Shown here: positions 45,513 to 56,700 of the stretch, piece by piece
Layout: each line of letters starts with the position of its first letter
Position numbering within the stretch: position 1 is the stretch's first letter
DNA from: Pieris napi
Taxonomy: Eukaryota > Arthropoda > Insecta > Lepidoptera > Pieridae
NCBI RefSeq assembly: GCF_905475465.1
Contig: NC_062242.1
Location: 9,265,501 to 9,329,500, forward strand
Length of the DNA: 64,000 bases
Direction: 5' to 3'
Program-made: the position numbers and the translations under genes
The notes under the pieces: model-generated
Seen by the model: only the letters and a program-made list of their open reading frames with translations
Database searches by the model: none
What the model was told of the DNA's origin: nothing

Positions 45513-48500
45513 TTACTTAAGCTTAAGAATGGTGTTTCTTAGTTTGTCGGCGTTGGCGCCGGAGAACTCGTCAAGCTTCTTGGAACTCTTCACGAAAACA
45601 AAGGTGGGCATAGAGTTGATGTTGTACTCTGTGGCGATATCCTCACATTCGTCAACGTCCACCTTAAAAAAAAAACAAAAAAAAATTGAAGAAATACCTT
45701 GCGATATAACTTTTACTTCTATAATATATTAAGTCAAATGTAGCACTGTATGTACGAGACACTAACACGACCTAGAGTTGACCTGCTGGATAATGACTAT
45801 AAAGAGAAAATATAATAAATCATGCATTTGAAACTTAGGCAAAAATAATCGGTGAATCAGATCATGAGCTTATTAAAATGGCGTGTAGAATACAACGCGT
45901 ATAAAACAATTCTACTGCGCTAAATTTAAATTGCTCAATTGTTATGGCGCGTCTAAACGGGCCATGTTTTGCTGCAATTGATGGCTGCAACACTGTGGCC
46001 GGCAACATTGCAAACAATAGCAGCCACACTTTGCAATATTGCAGTAATGTCCCGGCCATATAGCCAAACATGTTTTGTATAGCCACATATTTCCGATGAT
46101 CGGGGCAACATCGGAAATATGTGGCTATATATAGGGTGGCCGGACGATCGCTAGGCTATCGAATTCAACTGCAATATTGCACAGCCAGTTCTCTTGTTGT
46201 TTCAGTCACTCTCTTTGTTATGGCATAGTGTATCCTTTTCTACGCGACATGACGTTTGCTTTGAGTGAAGTGTACCTGTTGCTTTATTCTGTGTTTTGCG
46301 ATCTGGGGGCCTACCATGAACTTTCTTAAAACAATCCAGTTGAGATGCAGTTGAGTTTAGGTACCTAAAGTCAATAGCATTTTTTCGTACCATGACCGCC
46401 TATAAGCTGAATCGTATTAGCATCGCAAGACCGAATGAAAGAACGATAATTTTGTTTGTGGTTTCTATGTAAGTTTAGAAATTTAACTGTCAAACTTACT
46501 TCGACAGATGTTTCTATAAAAATAAATAAAATATAAAATTATTTTAAATATTTCATCAATTACAATAAGCTATTATGTCTTAATATATATATTTATTTAA
46601 TATAAAACTATTCTTTTGATATATTTTAAATGTAAAGTTTTCTGGTTCTGTGCAGTTGACACTTATTATTTTTAAACGTTTCCTTCAAATTTTGATAGGA
46701 GCTTTCAATATATTTGGTGTTTACAAAATTTCGGTTTCATAAAATATATAGTTTTACAAATTGTTTAACTTATAAAATAATATGATGGGGTAAGTATTGT
46801 TCAAAAATTGGTTTATTAAAAATAAATATCTATATCGAAGTGAATTCCTGATATTAAACTCTTTGCATAAGATATTACAATCAACCTATTACTCGAAAAT
46901 CATATAATAATGATAAAAATTGATTTCTTAAAATTGTACAAATTCAGTTTATACGTTAACTAATTCATATAATATAAATAATTATATTTTCTTTACAGCT
47001 TAAACCTGACAAACTCGCTGAATTGAGAGAATGAAATATATAAATGAATATACATATGTTTATATCCAATTGAACATTGCCTGATTCAAGACAAGACATC
47101 TTTTTCTATCTTGATGGAGTCATCCTAACTAAATAAATACTGTTATTACAATACTTTCAAATGGCTTATTATTTACACATTATAAATTTGAGAAACACCT
47201 GTGTTTTTTAAAGAAAAAGCAGAGGAGAATATTACAATTCATGAACATAATGAGGAAAAATTTAATTATAATAAATATCTACTAGTGATATGGCATTATT
47301 ATTTATTGTAAATATGATATATTGGGGAATTATGTTTTTGTTAGACATGCCTAAATAATTAATTGAATATTATTGAGCCATGTGCAATTATTTGTAGGTA
47401 CACTGAAATCTTCAAATGAGTCAAAGTAGTTAATCTATAATAAATTATAAACTCAATATCTACGAAGTCGGTAGAAGGGCATTGCCGTCTTGTTTCTCAT
47501 CTCCGTCGATATTTTAATAATTTATTTATTATCACACTCTCTAAACTCAAAATACCCCAAAATATAAAATTATATTTTTTTACATATATTAGCCATAGTA
47601 GATAAATCTTATTATTTTAACTTTATTAACAAGTTTTAATAAAAATATTGAATTTTATAGGTTCTAAACTATTATTTGGACATTTCGATACAAAAAAGTT
47701 GAACAAAAAGTAACTTTTTTAGAATCGCTTATTCTGTCATAGTTGGAAGGCGCAACTGTCAAATTGCGGTTCAGCCGAGCGGTCATGGTACGGATTTTCA
47801 TACAAATTGAACGAACGAAATCTGATAATCGCTAAGGTCACGTGGGAACATAAACTGTCTCGTTTTTTCGATGTCATGGTACGAATTAGCGATGCAACTC
47901 AGTTGTAGGTTGTCAATAGGCTCGCAATAAGAGCTCATGGTAGGCCCCCAGCTGTATTTGACGTTAAATTAAATATTTATTAAAATTTAGGCTACTACGT
48001 AAAAATGACTGCTACGCGGTCTAACGAGAAAATTACTGATTTCATTAATGAAGTACATTTATACCCTGAGTTGTGGGATATAAAAACCGTCATATACAAA
48101 GATAGGAATGCTAAAAAAGATGCATGGAATGAAATCGCTGAAAAGTTTGGCATTCTTGTGTGGTAAATTTCTTGAATAATTTAATATCAAGGCTTATTTC
48201 AAGACTCAAATTGTCTACAGTTTCACGCCTATTTAAGTAAGGTTGAATCCACAATCTCTTCTTTTTCTGTTTCTTTTTTAAAACAATAAAAGCTGCTGCG
48301 ATCAGTGTGATTTCGTCAGCCATTGTTGCCGGTTTGTGTGGCCCGTTTAGGAGTCTGCATCACGGGCCATACTATTGCAGACATATTGCAACACATTGCC
48401 CAGCCATAGATTGTTCGGCCATCAGCTGCATTAAAATATTTTTCTAATGGCCGGACAATTAGTGGCCAACAGTGCAGCCATCAATTGCAGCAAAACATGG

Positions 48501-49815
48501 CCCGTTTAGACGCGCCATTACATACTGTACGGCCACTATACTAGAATTGACATATGAAGTTGATTGCATCAATGCAATGCTTATATTAAACATGACTCAA
48601 TCGTCCGGATGACGAAATAATAACTATTTTTAATTTCGTTTATCGCTAATGCCCTGGCGACTGATATTTGCAAGTACATGCGAGTAACACGCCGAAATAT
48701 ATTTTTGTATGTTTGCATTTTCTTTATCGTATTAAATTTTATAATCTAAGCAATTTTGTAACATGTTATCATTATGTAATTAACGCTTACGTTATATAGG
48801 AACTGCTGAACTCATAGAAATATCGGCTAGTATCTTAAATGTAGGGACGATATCGAAAAGATATGACGTTTAATTCCTCCTTAAAGAATGTTGTTGCCAC
48901 CCAAATATGATATCGCAAAATGTGATTTTTTTATTGAGTTTCTACAACTAGCCAATATGCTTGACCTATAAACGCACATTATCAAGTGTAACTAATTTAT
49001 CTAAATTCTATCTTATAGATAAGAATTCTATGATAACATACGACAGCATACATATTTTTCGAATTATAATGTATGTAGTTATGATTATTACGAGGTTAAT
49101 TACCAACCCAAAAATTTTAAGTCGTAAAATTTACCTCGACTAAATGGTTTATAAAACCCAAAAGGCCAGTCTATCAAGTAATGTTAACTACGTTCATATT
49201 AATTCATAGTTAAGGCCATGAAGACTATAAGTGAAACTATAAATGAAAGACTTTAGCTAAATAAATATTTATATAACTTAGAAGCCGACAAAAATCTATT
49301 GATTAGGCATAACTGGGTCACCGCGAGTCGGTAATTACTAAACCATTCCCATTTCCCTCTCGCAACTTATCAAAATGGTTATTACCACAAAAAAGATAAA
49401 CACCTAGAAACTGCATATGTTGGCAAAAAATAATTTACTAATATATGCGTAAGAGAGTTTTACGACAAAACTATGCTAAATTATGTATTATATAATAAAA
49501 TTGTATCTCTAATTTCGTCTGTTTTACGCGAGTACTGTTTATTTAACTCAAAAAATAAATTTACTGCATTCCATTTAACATTATTTTTCAATCAACGGGA
49601 TATAAAATACAACAATCCTATTTATATATTAAATGCAATTATACCTTCAGAACAACAAGTGAATCGGCCATCTCGTTGGCAATCTCCTCTAGTTTAGGGC
49701 CAATGACCTTGCAAGGTCCGCACCAGGTGGCCATGAAGTCGATCACCACCAGCTTTTCTCCAGCCTCAGTGAGCCTGGTCTTCAGGTCGTCGGAATCTTT
49801 GATGTGGATGGCCAT
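45513..49815 (-). CDS. Trx-2: thioredoxin-2 (cytosolic thioredoxin), complete, two coding exons
   Basis: Coding exon 1 is 49645-49815 and coding exon 2 is 45513-45662, both on the - strand. The donor is AAG/gtataa and the acceptor tttttaag/GTG. The product has 106 residues, the usual size. The active site WCGPC is at 31-35, Asp at 26, the cis-Pro loop MPT at 75-77, and the C-terminus ends in LKLK. Known role: small dithiol reductase that keeps protein thiols reduced and feeds peroxiredoxins; insect Trx is recycled by thioredoxin reductase. The start ATG lies 8 bases after an acceptor (tttcag at 49823-49828), so a noncoding exon lies upstream. The 4-kb intron houses a Harbinger relic. It has no signal peptide, so it should be cytosolic. 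Confidence 0.96.
46078..46129. repeat. perfect 21-bp hairpin
   Basis: TATAGCCACATATTTCCGATG is followed, after a 10-base loop, by its exact complement. It lies just inside the left end of the Harbinger relic. Confidence 0.85.
46305..47949. mobile_element. inner inverted-end element inside the Harbinger relic
   Basis: Ends GGGGGCCTACCATGA / TCATGGTAGGCCCCC, with a second inner pair CGTACCATGACCGC / GCGGTCATGGTACG. The interior holds a splice-acceptor-like site and a short frame at about 46999. Confidence 0.6.
48006..48166 (+). pseudogene. MADF/Myb-like N-terminus of a Harbinger element
   Basis: Starts MTATRSNEKITDFINEVHLY with PELWDIKTVIYKDRNAKKDA and WNEIAEKFG, the usual MADF pattern, then stops. 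Harbinger elements carry such a DNA-binding helper gene. Confidence 0.65.
48111..48323 (-). pseudogene. N-terminus of a Harbinger transposase, antisense to the MADF remnant
   Basis: MADEITLIAAAFIVLKKKQK, then KKRLWIQPYLNRRE, resembles the basic, Trp-containing start of Harbinger transposases. After about 55 codons it runs into the antisense of the MADF remnant, marking an internal deletion. Confidence 0.6.
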
Positions 49816-49828
49816 TTTGTGACTGAAA

Positions 49829-51060
49829 TATTTTTTTTAAAGTATTAGATTCACCGTGAAGATTCAGGGATTTGCGTGCGCGCCTATCTTACAAAACGAA
49901 GTCCGAAAATTGAAATAACACTGACAAGACAACCTTTGGGGTTAAAACAGGATGACATGTCGGTTGTTTAATAGGCAGATATTTTATAATAGTAGTTTAT
50001 GCAACTGTCATATAATAGAGGGTATTAAAACATGAGTGTAGTTTTAAATAAGATTACACGAGTGTTTTAATACCTAATTATATGCAGTTGCATACACTAC
50101 TTTATTTAATCTCATGACTATAGGTAGGTAGCATTTAACATTAAATAAAATGTAATATAAAAGAAATAAAAGTCTGTTATTGGTCTATTGGTTCGGAACC
50201 AGCGCGCTCACCACAGATAATGTGTACTGAAATTGAATTGAAACCTCCTTGGTCGGGACACATTGTACTTTAATAATTAAAAAATTGTTATAAAGCATTA
50301 TTTTTTTAGGAGAATAATGCTTTAATTTAATTTCTTAATTTTAAAAAAGAATTATGTAAATAAAATATGCCATTAAAAGTCTGTATTTCATTTCATAATT
50401 AGAATATTACCGAAAGAGATTATATAAACGTTTTTAATTCTACTATTTCATTAAATAACATATTTCAACTGCCGCCCATATATCGAAAGAAATTTTGCTA
50501 CTATAAAAATACTACACATGCAAAATATATTGCGTCATACATAAAGCATCATGTATAAGCAATCAGAAGTCATTTTTATCACAAAATGACAAAGAAATAA
50601 TAATAATTGTAACAAGTACACATTTATCGTCAGAGGCCCTCGATATTGACCTTCACAAAACCGGAATAAATCGAGACAAGGTGAATTCATGAATCAACTT
50701 AGCGTAAAATATACGTGCATCGTAAACGCAGGATCCTCTTCGCAGTACTATTAAGATTAATAAGGTAAAAGCTAACAAAACTTGAGAAAATGTAAGGAGA
50801 AAGGTGTCCTAAATACTAAATAGTCCTTCTCACTACAAGTTATACCTATACATAAAGTATAGCTGAATAAATTCATTCAATATAAAGTTAATTTGACATA
50901 TTGCGGTGTGGAAATCCCCAGTTTAAATTACGAGGAAGTAGGTAATAAAATTTATTTTATACGCCAAATAAAAGGTTTTCATACTTGGTCCTACACAACT
51001 ATATATATATCAGCAAGAGTTCTTAACATATGGTTTCCATACAAAAAAAAAACAGAAAAA
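49829..51060. other. 5' intron of thioredoxin-2
   Basis: AT-rich noncoding sequence. It contains a repeat copy at about 50205-50430 that is also present, inverted, at 37436-37665. A second possible - strand donor (CTCAG/gtaggt) is at about 51062. Confidence 0.4.
50205..50430. repeat. dispersed repeat J, inverted copy
   Basis: GTCGGGACACATTGTACTTT and AAAAGTCTGTATTTCATTTC complement 37436-37665. Confidence 0.6.
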
Positions 51061-51133
51061 CCTACCTGAGCAATGGGATTCTACTTCGCAAAACAAATAC
51101 AAGCTGTGACGTCTTTAATAAAATAATTCTTAC

Positions 51134-51215
51134 CTAGATTTATTTTCTTAATAGTAATAATTTACACAAACACTGGTGTTCGCCACGACTGACAATTGAC
51201 AACTGAATTCAGCTA
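51134..51215 (-). promoter_or_regulatory. candidate 5' noncoding exon and start site of thioredoxin-2
   Basis: On the - strand, a donor CTAG/gtaagaa sits at 51133-51127 and would splice to the acceptor at 49823. Just upstream are arthropod initiator-like TTCAGTTGT and GTCAGTCGT. A perfect CRE-type palindrome TGACGTCA lies at 51291-51298, about 85 bases further up. The exon start is inferred; no transcript evidence is available here. Confidence 0.4.
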
Positions 51216-51299
51216 AACTGTGTTGACTGAGGAAATTCAAGCTGACGAAATAAAAAGCCTCGTCATTGGGCATAGAGGATGAAGTAATGATGACGTCAG

Positions 51300-53270
51300 C
51301 TTTTCAGCAACTATCGTACGGCGTTAACGAATGACTAACAATATTTAATAGAGACTTGTGCAAATTTAAAAACAATCAAGTCATTTTGGCGACTAATTAA
51401 ATTATTATTAATATTTGCAATGTATTTTTTTAAACTATTAATCCAATGTTATTCTTGTTCTTAATTCCTTTTAATAGCGAGTTTACATCACATTTTATTT
51501 TTATTTAGTCATCAACATCAATTTTAATGGAAGAAAAAAAATTACTCCCATATAAAGGACGTAGAGTGGGCTTGATTTTGGTTTATGATAAATTGTTATG
51601 AACTGCAAACCAACAAAATGTACAATAAAATTATTGCAATATTATTTTAAGAAAGTTTAGGCGCTTGTTACCAGGCACACAGACTGTATTCAAGGATAAT
51701 ATTATGTCTTTAATGCTAAAGCTTTACAAGGCACTGATCTCAGAAACAGGTTCGAATTAAAAAAGTATGTTTGACATGGAAATTGCATTGATCAAAATAG
51801 TTACATAAATCCAATTGAAGTATGGTCAAATAATGTTGCTAAAAATTAAAAATTCCAAAAAAAGCTAATTGCTATGTTTGACAAAATGTCTCCCAATATG
51901 ATTTCAATGCTTTAGAATTTAGATGAAGAAGCACAATTGCATTCTGAAGTGCAATGCATCTCAAATTAAAGCAGGCAAAACCATGGGCTACAAGTATCCT
52001 TTATCTACATATCCTATTAATAGCAAATGTCATACATATTTTTTAAGACTACTATTTATCTTGATTTATAACAAATTTGTACTGTCATCATTATCAAAGC
52101 AAAGACTCATTGTATCCTTATATCATAGTTGTTTACTTTACAAGTTCATTTACAAGAGAATTTGGTTGCAGATTCTATTCAACAGAGAAACGGCTAACAA
52201 TGCACACCTATGTTTCTTGTCTTGTCTAAGGACAGTGTATCAAACACTCTGTTCACAATTAATTTTTCTGTCTACATGCACAAATTATAATTGCTCTTAT
52301 GGTACAAATGTGATGATTGTGAGTATACCAGCAAGTCAGCAAGCATAACAAAAACAATGTGTGTCAGGCACAGAAGGCTGATCACCATCTAGCCTATGAA
52401 GAAAATAAATAAAACTGAGGCAAAGACCAATTGTAGCGTTCATGGTTTCTTGTGTATTTAATCAATAACAATATGCAATTGCATTTAAAATAGTGCAATT
52501 ACAGCGATATATTGCTGATGAATAGTTGGTGTGTATAATTTCTCAAATGAATATAATGTCAATCGAGAAGCCTTACTTAACTATTATTGTAATTTTTGTA
52601 TATAGTAAATTAAATTATTTGTGGTATTTTCAAGAATTTTTCTAGGTGTGATAATGCAGTAAAAATATACATGTTTTTAATAAAGGTAATTATTATATTT
52701 TCCTTGATTACTTGTATTGTTATACTGTAGTCTTAGCTCATCTTTGTATTGATTGCATAATTGCAATAATTTTTTTCCTTGGCTAATTAGTTCTCAAAGA
52801 AATCACAAAATTAATTATGTTTTAAGTGAACTTAACTTTATATATGTACCATTGTTGGTTGTAATCTATTAGCCACATAAGAATATACTAGGTGTGTCTA
52901 ACAGTAGATAATAGGTATGTACAATGTAGTACATAAGATGTAGGTATGCGGTTTATGACTCACTCTAGGTTTACCTACCTAATACCGACTTAAATATACA
53001 AATACCCAACATCAAGTATTAGAAGTATTGTTATTCCATTAGGAATTAATAGTGATATTCTTTATAAAAGTAAAAATCGCAAATTAACAAACATTTTCAA
53101 ATCAAATAAAAAATATCCAATATGACTAAGATCGAAGTTTCAACGCATACAACAAGGTCATTTTTTATCACGAAAGAGTTTGGACGTGTCAAATGCAGCA
53201 TTATAGTAATGGTATTAACATTTCTTATAAGTAAAATATACACTAAAACATTATTTTAAGTAAAAATACT
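51300..53270. other. noncoding stretch upstream of thioredoxin-2
   Basis: I recognise no gene. An open frame of 141 codons at 51923-52348 (+) shows no known motif, is rich in codons typical of AT-rich noncoding DNA, and ends beside a SINE tail fragment (about 52352-52440). Several short frames on the + strand at 51530-51960 look vaguely protein-like but are broken by stops. They could be a decayed pseudogene; I cannot name it. Confidence 0.35.
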
Positions 53271-53273
53271 CAC

Positions 53274-53345
53274 CAATAAAAATTCAATCAATTTCTCGTA
53301 ACAGGAGAAGCACGCGGCGAAATAGGACAATCAATGCAAATGCAA
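53274..53345 (-). promoter_or_regulatory. candidate alternative far-upstream noncoding exon (minus strand)
   Basis: On the - strand a strong donor ATTG/gtgagta occurs at 53273. It is preceded by an exon-like stretch of about 70 bases without an open frame of note. It could be an alternative first exon of thioredoxin-2. It lies 440-510 bases from the + strand PRXL2 start codon, so the interval would be a shared promoter. Confidence 0.3.
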
Positions 53346-53784
53346 ATTGTAATTTGAAAATTGTAGAGCAGCAGACTAATGACAGGTATTGTTAACTGTC
53401 AAACAAGTTCTTATTTCTATTAAATACTACAAAATATTAAATGTTTACTTAATTAGATACAACTTGTGTCAGTGAAAAGTAATAATTAACAAAAAAATAC
53501 ATGTATATTTGTTTTCAATATATGAATAAAAGTATAATAAATAATTTTAATATAAATTTAAAAGATATTTTCAAGTCAATTGTTAAACAAGAACTCCGAG
53601 AGCATAACTTGGCACTTGGAAAATGTCAAATTGTCATTTCTCTCCGACTAATAGACTTGTATCCATGTTCATGTTATTACTTATTTTCAAACTTGTTGGC
53701 GGTCTGAAAACAGCTTCAGTTACGCTTTTCAAAAATAAATCATTTAACTAATTGGATTTTGGAAGTCGTCTATCCACAGTTAAA

Positions 53785-56700
53785 ATGGCTTTTGACCTAA
53801 CCAATATAGGTTCTATGAAAGTTGTTAGTTTGCCCGGCGGAGAGGTAAGTTGAAAGTACAAAAATTAAAATGGATTTTTAATACGTCTTTAGAAATATTA
53901 CAGCTCTTTCAAAAACTATTTTAAAACCACCCATATACATTCATTTCAATAATTACCTAAAGTTCTAAGTCTTATAAAACCGGCTAAATGTTGTTTGTAA
54001 ATTATACATGACCTATAACTATCGATGCTTGAATCATTTGTTCTAGAACGAAGTATGTACTTAGCGCTTCATCCGTTTCCTAGTAATTACCTGTAATTAG
54101 TTAGTCTTTTATTATTTTACACGAGTGTTATAAATAATTAATGACTATAAATGCATTCTGCTTCCTGATACATGAAATATTAAATAATTAAAAAAAATAT
54201 TTCAAACCATCAATTTGTATCTACCAACTTAATAGTTGTAATATTTGTACAACTAAGTTATTATACAATATTCAAAAATTAGTATATAAAACATACATAA
54301 ATTATGAAATTTTAAAACATGATTGCATGTGTCATAGAAAAATAAGTTATTGATAAATGAAATGTTAACGATAGGCATTTTAGTATCACTATTCAAATCT
54401 CTGTAATCTTTTTTATCTTTCTTTGGCTTTAGTATTATTTATCTTAGATTAGTATTTTAAAATTAAAGGTGTTTCTTGTTGGTATTTGCTGGTATGAATA
54501 AAAATATATATTGTTTGAAAAATAAAGCCAACTATGTAAATTCTGAGACTGAACAAAGATAAAAACAAATATAAATTTACTAGAACTAGGTAGAAAAAGG
54601 TAAGTAGTCAGATACATGTAATAACTATTACTGAATTAGTTTTAAACATTGAATAATAACTTGCAATTGCACTGTTACTGTTCTTAAATATTGATTGATT
54701 AAAACATTTTAGAAGTAATTGTACATAAATAATGAATATGTCAAGTACAAGGAAAATCGTTTTAGAAATCTATAATTTATATGTATCTGTTGTTAATTTT
54801 TTAATGATTTTTTATTATTAACGTTTATATGTACTTAATTTTTGTCAAACATATTTACATATTTTGAATTTCAGACATCGGAATTGAAAAATTTCTGGCA
54901 AGATCAAAATGTTGCCATAGTTTTCTTTCGGCGTTGGGGATGTATGTTCTGTCGGCTTTGGGCTAAAGAGGTAAACGTCATATTACGGATAGTTTTTGTA
55001 AACATATTATAGTAAATTATTGAGATCTGAACATAAGGTATATCCCAGTGTCTCACAGGAAGGCAATTTGATTTAATGGTTTAAAAATTTACTGTTTTAT
55101 TTACAATTCCCGAGTTATTTCTTCCTAAAACCTATTATTTATTTTTGAAGTTATACTTCTTTAGGCGCGTTATGGAAAATGGATGAGAGTGAAATTTTAC
55201 GATGCGCGCGCACCGTGACACAAAATTAACAGAATGAAGTTGCCCACGGAAGATGCTACGTCATTGGACATAATTTAAAAACAACATTCGAATAATAATA
55301 GATTTTATGTTACAGTTAATGTAAGAGAATAATAATAAATATTAATTTATTTAATTTTTCAAATGTAAACTGAACTTTATTGACTATAATGACTTCTTGT
55401 CTTTGATTATTTAATTGTCATTAATTATTTGCATGCAATCAAAAACTATTTTTAATAATGCCAAAGAAGTATAACTTCTTACGCGCGTACATAAGTACAC
55501 GCACCCTTTTTTTATTATTTAAAATTATGTATGTTTTGGGTGCATAAGTGAGTAGACTTTAAATTACGTAAAATACATTTATATATCATATTAGACTATA
55601 ACTGATTGTTAGCTAAAATAGGCTAGTTAATAGTAGGTACTAGCTCCCTCGTGTAGTTTCTTATTTTATATTAAACTAAATCGTAATTCAAGAGCGTGTA
55701 GATCTTCTATGACGTGAGATATTTATTTTTATCATAGATATCTGAGGCCAAGACCAGTCATTGTTTTTTTTAAATGTAATTGACGGATACATAATTGTCG
55801 TTTTGCACTTTAAACGAATCATGATTAAATGCTATGAAGGGCAATTACAGCTTGATGATATTGCACCGGTTCTCAAGAATAACAACATTCGTTTGATCGG
55901 TGTGGGTGTGGAAGAAGCGGGTTCTAAAGAATTTATCGACGGAAAGTATTTCGATGGCGGTAAGCACGACTTATATAATATTTTAAAAGTAAAAGACGTG
56001 AAATAATTTAGTCTAAATATTAATAGAAATGAAGTAATGAAATGGTAAAATTTTTGAATTAAAATTTATGGAATTAAAGTAATGAAAAATGATCAAATAT
56101 AATAAATATATAAATAAATAGGTATACCTATTTAGGCAAAGATTTAATGGATGGATTCGGTATCACTACATAGTATAAAACAAAGTCGCTTTCTCTGTCC
56201 CTATGTCCCTTTGTATGCTTAAATCTTTGAAACTACGCAACGGATTTTGATGCGGTTTTTTTTAATAGATAGAGTGATCCAAGAGGAAGGTTTATATGTA
56301 TAATAACATCCATTTAATAGTGGAAAAGTACTGTTATTTTTGAGGTTTCTAATGTGATGTCGTAAATAATTACATTTTTTCCGCTTACATTGCAAACGCA
56401 GACTGAATCCTACGAGTTTTATCAAAATAATGTACTAAGTATTGTACACATTGAAAAGGTCTACGGAAAAGTCCGTGATGGTATATGTCTATCTCTTATG
56501 GATAACCCACAATAACTTTTTTTTGTCATTTACTTTTTACGACAAATAATGGCAAATTTTCGAAGCGATTTTTACCAATACAGCATGAATCCTTAACCAA
56601 TTAAATACCTTGAGTACATTGTTCATTTAATATAGATCTATATGGCCCTTTACACCGTATGATTTAAGTGAATATTTTCGAAGATATTACAGATTTAAAA

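Larger units (their letters stand above)
45945..48517. mobile_element. PIF/Harbinger relic with nested element
   Basis: Inverted ends TGGCGCGTCTAAACGGGCC, flanked by TTA on both sides (45942-45944 and 48518-48520). Two gene starts survive near the right end: a MADF/Myb-like start on + (48006) and a transposase start on - (48323). A second inverted-end segment (46305-47949) lies inside. Confidence 0.8.

Noticed and set aside
51923..52348. 141-codon + strand open frame upstream of thioredoxin-2
   Set aside because: No known domain, AT-driven composition, no splice or promoter support. A decayed pseudogene is possible but I cannot support it.
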